A DNA stretch of 64,000 nt from Kitasatospora fiedleri (GTDB lineage Bacteria > Actinomycetota > Actinomycetes > Streptomycetales > Streptomycetaceae): positions 7,283,001-7,347,000 of the forward strand of contig NZ_OX419519.1 of the NCBI RefSeq assembly GCF_948472415.1, in the 5' to 3' direction. The translations under genes and the position numbers were made by a program. Each line of letters begins with the position of its first letter. The first letter of the stretch is position 1. This document shows, piece after piece, positions 45,408-54,273 of this stretch. The notes under the pieces were generated by a model, which was given only the letters and a program-made list of their open reading frames with translations, made no database searches and had not been told where the DNA came from.

Positions 45408-46772
45408 ATGGGCAGCAACAGAATCCGCCGGGTCTCCGCCGTGGCACTGGCCGCGGCCACCGCCTTCGCCGCCACCGCGTGCGGCAGCGGCGGCAGCGGC
45501 AGTGGCAGCGGCGACGCCGGGGGAGTGGTCACCATCTCCGTCAACGGGCTCCCCCCGGCCACCCAGACCGTGGACCGCAAGAACTTCGAGGACGACGTCA
45601 AGGCGTTCGAGGCCGGCCACCCGAACATCAGGATCGACGCCCACGAGGGCATGATGGACCCGAAGACCTTCGCCGCGAAGCTCGCCGGCGGTCAGCTGGA
45701 GGACGTCTACTACGTCTACTTCACCGACCCGGCTGGCCTGATCCAGCGCCACCAGGCCGCGGACATCACCCCCTACCTGAAGGACGTCCCCGCCCTCGCC
45801 GACGTCAAGCCCGCGTTGCAGGACGTCTTCAAGGGCCGGGACGGCAAGGTCTACGGCCTGCCCACCGGCAACTACTCGATGGGCCTGGTCTACAACCGCG
45901 AGCTGTTCACCAAGGCCGGGCTCGACCCGGACAAGCCGCCGACCAGCTGGGACGAGGTCCGCACCGCCGCGCAGAAGATCACCGCGCTCGGCGACGGCGT
46001 CACCGGCTACGCCGACTTCTCCAAGAACAACCAGGGCGGCTGGCACCTGACCTCGTGGATCTACTCGCTGGGCGGCGACGTCGCCACCCAGGACGACGCG
46101 GGCAAGTGGAAGGCCGCGGTCGACTCCGACGCGTCCCGCAAGGCCCTCCAGTACCTGCACGACATGCGGTGGACCGACGACACCATGGGCAGCCGCCAGC
46201 TGCTGGAGATCCCCGACGTCCAGAAGATGATGGGCGCGGGCAAGCTCGGCATGTACCTCGCCGGCCCCGACAACATCCCCACCATCGTCAAGCAGTTCGA
46301 GCGCAAGTACGACGAGTACGGCCTGGCCGCGATGCCCGGCACCGCGACGCTCGGCGGCGGCGACGGCTTCATGTTCAACCCCAAGGACAGCCCGGCCAAG
46401 ATCAAGGCCGGCCTCGCCTGGGTCCAGTGGAAGTACCTGAACCCGGACCGCGAGGAGGAGACCACCAAGAAGTCGGCCGGCTCCGACATCCCGATCGGCC
46501 TGCCCCAGCCCGACCTGTTCGACGGCAAGAGCGGCGAGACCACCAGGGCGGTGCACGCTAAGTACGCCAACGTCCCGCAGCGCAACTACCAGCCGTTCAC
46601 CGACCGCGCCGCCGAGGTGAAGGTCAAGGTCGAGCCGCCGAACGCGCAGCAGATCTACACCGTGCTGGACGGCGTGATGCAGGCCGTGCTGACCAAGCAG
46701 GACGCCGACCTCGACGGCCTGCTGAAGGACGCGCAGAAGAAGGTCGACACCATCCTCGCCACCGCGCAGTGA
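45408..46772 (+). CDS. ABC transporter sugar-binding lipoprotein
   Basis: A 454-residue extracellular solute-binding protein, family 1 (MalE-like). Lipoprotein signal MGSNRIRRVSAVALAAATAFAATACGS ends in a lipobox ATAC. The mature domain has TISVNGLPPATQTVDRKNFEDDVKAFEAGHPNIRID, VYYVYFTDPAGLIQRHQAADITPYL, GLPTGNYSMGLVYNRELFTKAGLDPDKPPTSWDEVRTAA and a C-terminal QQIYTVLDGVMQAVLTKQDADLDGLLKDAQKKVD. It captures oligosaccharides at the membrane surface. First gene after the LacI operators; the permeases follow. Aromatic residues suited to stack sugars (YYVYF, WHLTSWIYSLGG) are present. The likely ligand is an oligosaccharide from alpha-1,3-glucan. Confidence 0.92.
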   Translation: MGSNRIRRVSAVALAAATAFAATACGSGGSGSGSGDAGGVVTISVNGLPPATQTVDRKNFEDDVKAFEAGHPNIRIDAHEGMMDPKTFAAKLAGGQLEDVYYVYFTDPAGLIQRHQAADITPYLKDVPALADVKPALQDVFKGRDGKVYGLPTGNYSMGLVYNRELFTKAGLDPDKPPTSWDEVRTAAQKITALGDGVTGYADFSKNNQGGWHLTSWIYSLGGDVATQDDAGKWKAAVDSDASRKALQYLHDMRWTDDTMGSRQLLEIPDVQKMMGAGKLGMYLAGPDNIPTIVKQFERKYDEYGLAAMPGTATLGGGDGFMFNPKDSPAKIKAGLAWVQWKYLNPDREEETTKKSAGSDIPIGLPQPDLFDGKSGETTRAVHAKYANVPQRNYQPFTDRAAEVKVKVEPPNAQQIYTVLDGVMQAVLTKQDADLDGLLKDAQKKVDTILATAQ

Positions 46773-46920
46773 GCCCGGGGCGCGGCCGGCCGACCACCTC
46801 CCGCCGCCGCCGGCCGCGCCCTGTCCGACCGCCCGCCCCCGCCGGTCCCCCCGCCCCCGCCCGGGCCGCAAGCCCACGGCCCGTCCTCCCGCTCCCGTCC
46901 GAGCCGAAAGCCACCCGCCC

Positions 46921-47883
46921 ATGAAGGTCGACACCGTCGGCGCGCCGCGCCCCACCGAGCAGCGGCCCGCCACCGACCCCGCACCGCCCCCGTCCTCCTC
47001 CCCGCGCCGGGCGGGACTGCGGCGCCGCCTCGCCGACAACCTCGTCGGGTACCTGTTCCTCGCCGCCGGCATCCTCGCCTTCGCGCTGTTCTCCTGGTAC
47101 CCGATCGTCCGCGGCTTCCTGCTGAGCTTCCAGCAGGTCAACTTCACCGAACCCGCCCGCTGGGTCGGCCTGGACAACTTCCAGCGCCTGTTCGACGACC
47201 CGCTGTTCCTCACCGCCTGGCGCAACACCCTCTGGTTCACCGCGCTGGCCCTGGTGTTCGGCTTCGCCGCCCCGTTCGTCACCGCCGTCGTCCTCAACGA
47301 GCTGCGCCACGGCCGCGCCTACCTGCGGATGACCGTCTACCTGCCGGTGATGCTCCCGCCGATCGTCACCGTGCTGCTGTGGCGCTGGTTCTACGACCCG
47401 GGCCCGGGCCTGTTCAACCACGCGCTGGCGGTCCTGCACCTGCCCCCGCAGCAGTGGCTGGAGTCGGAGAACCTGTCGATGCTCTCGCTGGTCCTGGTCT
47501 CCACCTGGGCCAACATGGGCACCACCACGCTGATCTACCTCGCCGCCCTCCAGGGCGTGCCCGGCGAACTGTACGAGGCCGCCCAGCTCGACGGTGCCTC
47601 GATCCGGCAGCGGCTGTGGCACGTGACGATCCCGCAGATGCGCTTCATCCTGCTGATCACCCTGCTGCTCCAGGTCATCGGCACCATGCAGGTGTTCATC
47701 GAACCCTTCGTGCTGACCGGCGGCGGACCGAACGACGCCACCGTCACCGTCCTGCTGCTGCTGTACCGCTACGCCTTCGTCTACAACGACTTCGGCCTGG
47801 CCAGCGCGATGAGCACGGTCCTGTTCGTCGTCCTCGGCGCCTTCGCCGGGCTCTACCTGCGCCTGACCCGCTCCAAGGGCTGA
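46921..47883 (+). CDS. ABC sugar transporter permease (MalF-type)
   Basis: A 320-residue membrane protein with six hydrophobic segments after a short polar N-terminus (starting LVGYLFLAAGILAFALFSWYPIVRG). The cytoplasmic EAA loop is clear: YEAAQLDGASIRQRLWHVTIPQM. Pairs with the next gene to form the channel of the importer. Starts 148 bp after the binding-protein gene; the MalG-type gene follows 12 bp on. No ATPase is encoded in the locus, so a shared MsiK-type ATPase probably powers it, as for most streptomycete sugar importers. Confidence 0.9.
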   Translation: MKVDTVGAPRPTEQRPATDPAPPPSSSPRRAGLRRRLADNLVGYLFLAAGILAFALFSWYPIVRGFLLSFQQVNFTEPARWVGLDNFQRLFDDPLFLTAWRNTLWFTALALVFGFAAPFVTAVVLNELRHGRAYLRMTVYLPVMLPPIVTVLLWRWFYDPGPGLFNHALAVLHLPPQQWLESENLSMLSLVLVSTWANMGTTTLIYLAALQGVPGELYEAAQLDGASIRQRLWHVTIPQMRFILLITLLLQVIGTMQVFIEPFVLTGGGPNDATVTVLLLLYRYAFVYNDFGLASAMSTVLFVVLGAFAGLYLRLTRSKG

Positions 47884-47895
47884 GAGGAACCCGCC

Positions 47896-48784
47896 ATGGC
47901 CACCGCCGAATCCGCCGCCCGCACCCTGGTCGCCCCCGCCGAGCTCGACCGGCCGCTCGGCCGGCTGCTCTACCGCGCCGTGCTGGGCACCGTCCTGGTC
48001 ACCTTCACCGCGGCGTTCGTCTTCCCGCTGTACTGGATGGTCTCCGGCGCGCTGAAGTCCTCCGCCGAACTCGCCGACCCCAGCCCGACCCTGGTCCCGC
48101 ACAGCTTCCACCCGAGAGCTACGCCCAGGCGTGGAGCAGCACCGGACTGGGCCGCTACTTCCTCAACACCCTGCTGCTGGCCGCCGGGCGCTGCTGTGCC
48201 AGCTGCTGGTGGACGTCTGCGCGGCGTACGCGCTGTCCAAGCTGCGGCCGGTGCTGGGCAACGTCGTCCTCGCGATGATGCTGGCCACCCTGATGCTGCC
48301 GGTGTCCGCGCTGCTGGTGCCCACCTACCTGACGGTGGTGGACATCCCGCTGATCCACGTCAACCTGATCAACACGCCGTTCGCGATCTGGCTGCCCGCC
48401 TGCGCCAACGCCTTCAACATCTTCGTGCTGAAGCGGTTCTTCGACCAGATCCCCGAGGAGCTGATCGACGCCGCCCGGATCGACGGCGCGGGGCCGGTCC
48501 GCATCCTGCTGCACGTCGTGCTGCCGCTGGCCCGGCCGGTGCTCGCCGTGGTGTCCATCTTCGCGGTGGTCGGGGTGTGGAAGGACTTCCTGTGGCCGAT
48601 GCTGACGCTGCCCGACCCCAAGGGCCAGCCGATCACCGTCGCCCTCAACACGCTCGCCAACGACATGCCCGCCAACCAGCTGCTGGCCGGCATGGCGATG
48701 GCCGCCGTCCCGCTGCTGGTGATCTTCCTGCTGTTCCAGCGCCACATCATGGCGGGCCTGACCGCCGGCAGCCTCAAGGGCTGA
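47896..48784 (+). CDS. ABC sugar transporter permease (MalG-type; two frame breaks)
   Basis: About 296 residues with six membrane segments. Three pieces lie in three frames: 47896 to 48113 (ends VPHSFHP), 48114 to 48188 (ESYAQAWSSTGLGRYFLNTLL) and 48189 to the end (ALLCQLLVDVCAAYALSKL ...). Single-base losses in the C run at 48111-48113 and the G run at 48186-48188 explain both. The EAA loop ELIDAARIDGAGPVRILLHVVLPLARP is intact. Partner of the MalF-type gene 12 bp upstream, with GAGAGGAACC before the ATG. Probably functional. Confidence 0.85.
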
Positions 48785-48999
48785 GAACCGACCTCCAGCA
48801 AGAGGGCCGACGCTCCGTCGGCCATCCCTCCCGCTCCGCGCGGGCCGTCGTCCCCGGTGCCGACCTCCCGGGGACGACGGCCGCCCCACCGACCCGGCAC
48901 CGGCCGCGGCGGTCGTCCGACCCGCCCGGTGCCGCCGCACCGCCGCACCACCGCACCACCGCAACGCCCCCACCCCACCCCCACCCACCGGGAGCCGCC

Positions 49000-51648
49000 G
49001 TGCCCCGGTCAGCTTCGGGAGCCCACGTGTACCCTGCACCCGGCACGTCCCGCGCCACCGCGACCGTCCGCCCCACCGCGACCGTCCGCAGCCGCACCAC
49101 CCATGGCCGCACCACCCGCGGCACCGCCCTCGCCGCGGCCGCCACGCTGGTCGTCGGCCTCGCCCTGTGGACCACGTTCACCACCGGCGCCCGGGCCGCC
49201 TCCGTCGTCCTGGAGGCCGAGTCCGCCGCGCTCTCCGGCGGCGCGGTGGTCGCCGCCGACCACTCCGGCTACACCGGCGGCGGCTTCGTCGGCGGCTTCA
49301 CCGACGGCAACAAGGGCGCGGCGAAGACCTCCTTCACCGTGCAGGCCCCGAGCGCGGGCGCCGCCACCGTCACCCTCCGCTACGCCAACGGCACCGGCTC
49401 CGCGCAGACCCTGAGCCTGCTGGTCAACGGCACCAGGGTCCGGCAGGTCACGCTGCCCGCCACCGCGAACTGGGACACCTGGGCGGGCAGCGAGCAGACC
49501 GTCACCCTGAACGCCGGCGCGAACACCGTCGCCCTCGCCTTCACCACCGCCGACAGCGGCAACGTCAACCTCGACAACCTGACCGCCACCACCGGCACCG
49601 CCCCCCAGGGCGGCACCCTGGAGGCCGAGTCCGCCGCGCTCTCCGGCGGCGCGGTGGTCGCCGCCGACCACTCCGGCTACACCGGCAGCGGCTTCGTCGG
49701 CGGCTTCACCGACGGCAACAAGGGCAACGCCACCGCCGCCTTCACCGTCCCCTCCGGCCAGGCCGGCACCGGCAGCGTCACCCTCCGGTACGCCAACGGC
49801 ACCGGCTCCGCCAAGACGCTCACCCTGCTGGTCAACGGCGCCTCCGCCGGGCAGGTCACGCTGCCCGCCACCGCGAACTGGGACAGCTGGGCCACCGTCC
49901 AGCAGGCCGTCACGCTCGCCGCCGGGACCAACACCGTCGCGCTGAAGTTCACCACCGCCGACAGCGGCAACGTCAACCTCGACAGCCTGACCCCCACCAC
50001 CCCCACCGGTACCGGCAGCCCCAGCCCCTCACCGTCCGACCCGGGCACCCCGGCCCCCACCGGCGCGGGCGCCACCCTCCCCTTCACCAGCTACGAGGCC
50101 GAGGCCGGCACCACCAACGGCACCGTCCTCACCCCCGACCGCACCTACCTCAGCACCGCCGCCGAAGCCTCCGGCCGCAGCGCCGTCAAGCTCACCCAGA
50201 CCGGCCAGTACGTCGAGATCAAGCTCACCGCCCCCGCCAACGCCGTCAACCTGCGCTACTCCCTCCCCGACAGCGCCGACGGCAAGGGCCTCGACGCCAC
50301 CCTCAGCGTCTACGCGGACGGCCAGGCCCTGCCCGACCTGTCGCTCACCTCCCGCTACGCCTGGGTCTACGGCGCCTACCCCTACACCAACAACCCCGGC
50401 GAGGGGCAGGCCCACCGCTTCTTCGACGAGACCCGCGCCACCCTCGGCCGCACCCTGCCGACCGGCACCGTGCTGCGCTTCCAGAAGGACGCCGGGGACA
50501 CCGCCGCCTCCTACACCCTCGACCTGGTCGAGGCCGAACAGACCGGTACCGCCGAGACCCTGCCCAGCGGCTACCTGTCGGCCGCGAGCCTCGGCGTCAC
50601 CCCGGGCGGCCCGGACGTCACCGCCGCCCTCAACACCGCCCTGAACACGGCCAAGAGCCAGGGCAAGGGCCTGTTCCTCCCGGCCGGCACCTACACCGTC
50701 TCCGACCACGTCAACCTCTCCGGCGTCAAACTGCGCGGCGCCGGCGTCTGGTACACCGTGCTGCGCGGCACCGGCCTCAAGGGCGGCCTGTACGGGCAGG
50801 GCGGCACCAGCACCGTCGAGAACCTGACCGTCGACGGCCAGAACACCGTCCGCGACGACGCCAACGGACAGGCCGGCATCGAGGGCGACTTCGGCACCGG
50901 CTCCGTCATCCGGAACGTCTGGGTCCGGCACACCAAGGTCGGCCTCTGGATCAACGCGCCCACCAAGGGCCTCCAGGCCAGCGACCTGCGGATACGCGAC
51001 ACCTACGCCGACGGCGTCAACCTGCACGGCGCGGTGAACGGCACCGTCGTCTCCAACAGCAGCATCCGCGGCACCGGCGACGACGCGCTGGCCATGTGGT
51101 CCGACGGCGCGGCCGTCACCGACAGCGCCTTCCGGCACAACACCGTGCAGCTGCCCGCCCTCGCCAACGGCGCCGCCGTCTACGGCGGCAGCGGCAACAG
51201 CGTCCAGGACAACCTGATCTCCGACACCGTCACCGCCGGCGCCGGCATCACCGTCTCCACCCGCTTCGGCCAGCCCTTCACCGGCACCACCACCGTCTCC
51301 GGCAACGTGCTGCGCCGCACCGGCAGCATGGAGGTCAACTGGAACTCCAAGCTCGGCGCGGTCTGGATCTACGCCGACCAGAGCGACCTCACCCAGCCCG
51401 TCGTGCTGAACGGCAACACCGTCGAGGACTCCACCTACAGCGGCCTCCTGCTCTCCTGGCAGAAGCAGATCGCCGACCTGCGCGTCGACGGACTGACCAT
51501 CACCAGGACCGGCGCCAACGGCATCGAGGGCAACGCCACCGGCCGGGGCACCTTCGCCAACACCAAGGTCTCCCAGACCGCCGAGGCCCCGCTCAACGTG
51601 ACCGGCGGCTTCACCATCCAGCGCGGTACCGGCAACAGCGGCTGGTAG
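49000..51648 (+). CDS. Secreted GH87 alpha-1,3-glucanase with two CBM35 domains
   Basis: A ~882-residue enzyme from the GTG at 49000 (GGGAG upstream). Signal segment (TTRGTALAAAATLVVGLALWTTF) then two CBM35 modules (SVVLEAESAALSGGAVVAADHSGYTGG..., unit ~136 residues, nearly identical), an SPSPS linker, and the catalytic part: FTSYEAEAGTTNGTVLTPDRTYL, GYLSAASLGVTPGGPDVTAALNTAL, LFLPAGTYTVSDHVNL, then a right-handed beta-helix. This is the GH87 pattern of mycodextranase/mutanase. Catalytic Asp residues probably include those in RDTYADGVNLHG and GTGDDALAMW. It attacks alpha-1,3- or mixed alpha-1,3/1,4-glucans of fungal walls. Frame intact. Lies between the importer and an intracellular alpha-glucosidase. 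Confidence 0.9.
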   Translation: MPRSASGAHVYPAPGTSRATATVRPTATVRSRTTHGRTTRGTALAAAATLVVGLALWTTFTTGARAASVVLEAESAALSGGAVVAADHSGYTGGGFVGGFTDGNKGAAKTSFTVQAPSAGAATVTLRYANGTGSAQTLSLLVNGTRVRQVTLPATANWDTWAGSEQTVTLNAGANTVALAFTTADSGNVNLDNLTATTGTAPQGGTLEAESAALSGGAVVAADHSGYTGSGFVGGFTDGNKGNATAAFTVPSGQAGTGSVTLRYANGTGSAKTLTLLVNGASAGQVTLPATANWDSWATVQQAVTLAAGTNTVALKFTTADSGNVNLDSLTPTTPTGTGSPSPSPSDPGTPAPTGAGATLPFTSYEAEAGTTNGTVLTPDRTYLSTAAEASGRSAVKLTQTGQYVEIKLTAPANAVNLRYSLPDSADGKGLDATLSVYADGQALPDLSLTSRYAWVYGAYPYTNNPGEGQAHRFFDETRATLGRTLPTGTVLRFQKDAGDTAASYTLDLVEAEQTGTAETLPSGYLSAASLGVTPGGPDVTAALNTALNTAKSQGKGLFLPAGTYTVSDHVNLSGVKLRGAGVWYTVLRGTGLKGGLYGQGGTSTVENLTVDGQNTVRDDANGQAGIEGDFGTGSVIRNVWVRHTKVGLWINAPTKGLQASDLRIRDTYADGVNLHGAVNGTVVSNSSIRGTGDDALAMWSDGAAVTDSAFRHNTVQLPALANGAAVYGGSGNSVQDNLISDTVTAGAGITVSTRFGQPFTGTTTVSGNVLRRTGSMEVNWNSKLGAVWIYADQSDLTQPVVLNGNTVEDSTYSGLLLSWQKQIADLRVDGLTITRTGANGIEGNATGRGTFANTKVSQTAEAPLNVTGGFTIQRGTGNSGW
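49213..50028 (+). repeat. Tandem CBM35 coding repeat, 408-bp unit
   Basis: Two copies, beginning at 49213 and 49621. The first ~100 bp differ by one base only, whereas later parts of the two units diverge, which suggests recent duplication or gene conversion at the 5' end. Confidence 0.85.
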
Positions 51649-51834
51649 CCCCGCCCGCACCAGCGGCCGGCGGCCCCGCCCGCCCGTCCGCCCGTCCGCC
51701 CCACGGTCCCCCGGCGGACCGCCCGCCCGGGCCCGCCCGCACCACGGCCCCCGGCGACCACCCGTCCAGGCCCGCCCGCACCCGCGGGCGGGCCCCGGGC
51801 CCCGGGCCCGTCCACGAACAAGGAGAAGAACCCC

Positions 51835-53559
51835 GTGAGCAAGTCCACCGAACGCCACACCCGGCCCTGGTGGCGCACCGCCGCCATCTACCAGGTCTAC
51901 GTGCGCAGCTTCGCCGACGGCAACGGCGACGGCGTCGGCGACCTCGCGGGCGTGCGCAGCCGCCTGCCGTACCTGCGCGACCTCGGCGTGGACGCCCTCT
52001 GGTTCAACCCCTGGTACCGCTCCCCGATGGCCGACGGCGGCTACGACGTCGCCGACTACCGCGACATCGACCCGCTGTTCGGCACCCTCGCCGAGGCCCG
52101 GGAACTGATCGCCGAAGCCCACGGCCACGGCCTGCGGGTCATCGTCGACCTGGTGCCCAACCACTGCTCCGACCAGCACCCCTGGTTCCGGGAGGCGCTC
52201 GCCGCCGACCCCGGCTCCGCCGCCCGGGAACGCTTCTGGTTCACCCCCGGCCGCGGCGCCGACGGCGAACTCCCGCCCAACGACTGGCAGTCGTACTTCG
52301 GCGGCCCCGCCTGGACCCGCACCACCGGCCCCGACGGCGCCCCCGGCGACTGGTACCTGCACCTGTTCGCCCCCGAGCAGCCCGACCTCAACTGGGAACA
52401 CCCCGAGGTCCGCGCCGAGTTCGAGTCCGTCCTGCGGTTCTGGCTGGACCACGGCGTGGACGGCTTCCGCATCGACGTCGCCCACGGCCTGGCCAAGAAG
52501 CCCGGCCTGCCCGACGTCGGCCCGCACCCCGACGTCACCGACCTGCCCTACCAGGACGTCGACGCCGTCCACGAGGTCTACCGCTCCTGGCGCAAGATCA
52601 CCGACAGCTACCCCGACGACCGGGTCTTCGTGGGCGAGGTCTGGCTCCCCACCCCCGAGCAGTTCGCCCGCTACCTGCGCCCGGACGAGCTGCACTCCGC
52701 CTTCAACTTCGAGTTCCTGTGCTGCGCCTGGGAGCACGACGCCGTCCGGGACGTCGTCGACGGCACCCTGGCCGCGCACGCCCGGGTCGGCGCCCCGCCC
52801 ACCTGGGTGCTCTCCAACCACGACACCATCCGGCACGCCACCCGCTACGGCCGCGAGGACACCTCCTTCGACATGGGGAACAAGCGGCTCGGCGCCCCCA
52901 CCGACCGCGCCCTCGGCCTGCGCCGGGCCCGCGCCGCCGCCCTGCTCACCATGGCGCTGCCCGGCGGCGTCTACGTCTACCAGGGCGACGAACTCGCGCT
53001 CGCCGAGGTCGAGGACATCCCCGACACGCTGCTCCAGGACCCCACCTTCGTCCGCTCCGGCGGCACCGACCGGGGCCGCGACGGCTGCCGCGTCCCGCTG
53101 CCCTGGTCCGGCACCCGGGCCCCGTTCGGCTTCTCCCCGGACGGCGCCGCCGAACCCTGGCTCCCGCAGCCCGCCGCCTGGGCCGAGCAGAGCGTCGCCG
53201 CCCAGCAGGCCGACCCGCACTCGGTGCTCGCCCTCTACCGCGACGCCCTGCGGCTGCGCCGCGACCGCCTCGCCGCACTGCCCGAGACCCTCGACTGGCT
53301 GCCCGCCGACCCCGGCGTGCTGGCCTTCACCCGCGACGGCTCGTTCGTCTGCCTGGTCAACTTCACCGACCGCCCGCTGCCCCTCCCGCCCGGCAGCACC
53401 CCCCTGCTGACCAGCGCCCCGCTGGACGCCGGCCGACTGCCCGCCGACGCCTGCGCCTGGCTGGACCTGCCGGCGGCGGACCGGCGGGAGGCGGCGGACC
53501 TGCGGGAGACGGTGGACCGGCGGGAGGCGGTGGACCCGAGGGAGTCCGCGGGGCACTGA
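51835..53559 (+). CDS. GH13 alpha-glucosidase
   Basis: A 574-residue cytoplasmic enzyme of the oligo-1,6-glucosidase/alpha-glucosidase subgroup of GH13. No signal peptide. Conserved regions: YQVYVRSFADGNGDGVGDLAGV, VDLVPNHCSDQHPWF, GFRIDVAHGLAK with the nucleophile Asp, VGEVWLPTP with the acid/base Glu, and VLSNHDTIRHATRYG with the third Asp. GTG start with AAGGAG. The tail carries an imperfect ADRREAADLRETVDRREAVDPRE-type repeat. It should hydrolyse imported nigero- or malto-oligosaccharides to glucose and completes the secreted-glucanase / importer / cytosolic-glucosidase set. Confidence 0.93.
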   Translation: MSKSTERHTRPWWRTAAIYQVYVRSFADGNGDGVGDLAGVRSRLPYLRDLGVDALWFNPWYRSPMADGGYDVADYRDIDPLFGTLAEARELIAEAHGHGLRVIVDLVPNHCSDQHPWFREALAADPGSAARERFWFTPGRGADGELPPNDWQSYFGGPAWTRTTGPDGAPGDWYLHLFAPEQPDLNWEHPEVRAEFESVLRFWLDHGVDGFRIDVAHGLAKKPGLPDVGPHPDVTDLPYQDVDAVHEVYRSWRKITDSYPDDRVFVGEVWLPTPEQFARYLRPDELHSAFNFEFLCCAWEHDAVRDVVDGTLAAHARVGAPPTWVLSNHDTIRHATRYGREDTSFDMGNKRLGAPTDRALGLRRARAAALLTMALPGGVYVYQGDELALAEVEDIPDTLLQDPTFVRSGGTDRGRDGCRVPLPWSGTRAPFGFSPDGAAEPWLPQPAAWAEQSVAAQQADPHSVLALYRDALRLRRDRLAALPETLDWLPADPGVLAFTRDGSFVCLVNFTDRPLPLPPGSTPLLTSAPLDAGRLPADACAWLDLPAADRREAADLRETVDRREAVDPRESAGH

Positions 53560-53599
53560 CGGACGACGGGGCCGGGCGTCCGGTGCGTCCGGGCCCGTC

Positions 53600-53893
53600 T
53601 CAGGGCGACGGGGGCCCCGGTTCCCGGCCCGCCGCCGCCCCGCCGTCCGGGACGGGCTCGAACTCGATCACCAGGGAGCCCCGGCGGCGCATCCGGGAGC
53701 CGGGGGCGGGGTCCTGGGCGGTGACCACCCAGACCCCGGGCCAGGTCAGGGCCCGGACCGGCGGTCCGTCCGGATCGGCGGCGGCGATGACCACCCCCGC
53801 CGCCCACGCGGTCTTCCGCGCCTCGGTCACGATCATCCCGACCACGTCGGGAACGATCACCTCGTCGGCGGTGCTCGGTCCCATCCAGCTCAT
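53600..53893 (-). CDS. Small PASTA-domain protein
   Basis: A 97-residue protein with one PASTA fold: VIVPDVVGMIVTEARKTAWAAGVVIAAAD, then VWVVTAQDPAPGSRMRRRGSLVIEF. The ATG at 53893 has an excellent GGAGGAGG site; the longer frame upstream lacks one. No signal peptide, kinase or transpeptidase domain is attached. PASTA modules normally bind muropeptides or beta-lactams outside the cell, so a free cytoplasmic one is unusual though common in streptomycetes. Convergent with the GH13 gene. Function unknown. Confidence 0.8.
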   Translation of the reverse strand: MSWMGPSTADEVIVPDVVGMIVTEARKTAWAAGVVIAAADPDGPPVRALTWPGVWVVTAQDPAPGSRMRRRGSLVIEFEPVPDGGAAAGREPGPPSP

Positions 53894-54182
53894 GGCGTCC
53901 TCCTCCCGGACAGCATCTCCCGGACCCTCGCCGGGGAAAGACCGCGGCCCGCTCCGGCGGACGCATCCGGCCACCGCGTCAGCGGGGCGGATCGGCGGGC
54001 CGGGGGCCGGGGCGGTGCGGGGGGCCGGCGGGCCGGGGCGGTGCGGGGGTTCCCGCCGGCTCCGGCTGTGGCGTCAACCCCCTTCTGTAACTTACGAGTT
54101 GTTCATTGACACCGGTGCGGCGGCGTGGCCACCATGGACGCCGCCCACCGCCTGTCGACACCGTCCCGAGCCGCTCGGGGTG

Positions 54183-54196
54183 TGGGAGCGCTCCCA
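54183..54196. promoter_or_regulatory. CebR box TGGGAGCGCTCCCA
   Basis: A perfect 14-bp match to the operator of CebR, the cello-oligosaccharide-sensing LacI regulator of Streptomyces. It lies 78 bp before the GH9 cellulase start, so the enzyme is probably induced by cellobiose. Confidence 0.9.
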
Positions 54197-54273
54197 TTGT
54201 GTTCGGGCAGGTCACGGGCCATCCGATCGGCTACCCCCACGCCCCCACCCCGCAGCCGCCCCGGAAGGACACC

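Noticed and set aside
45408..48784. Missing ATPase of the sugar ABC importer as evidence of deletion
   Set aside because: Streptomycete sugar importers usually lack their own ATPase and share MsiK, so absence here is normal.
53600..53893. Fragment of a PASTA-bearing Ser/Thr kinase or penicillin-binding protein
   Set aside because: It has its own strong ribosome site and start, and no kinase or transpeptidase sequence adjoins it in any frame.
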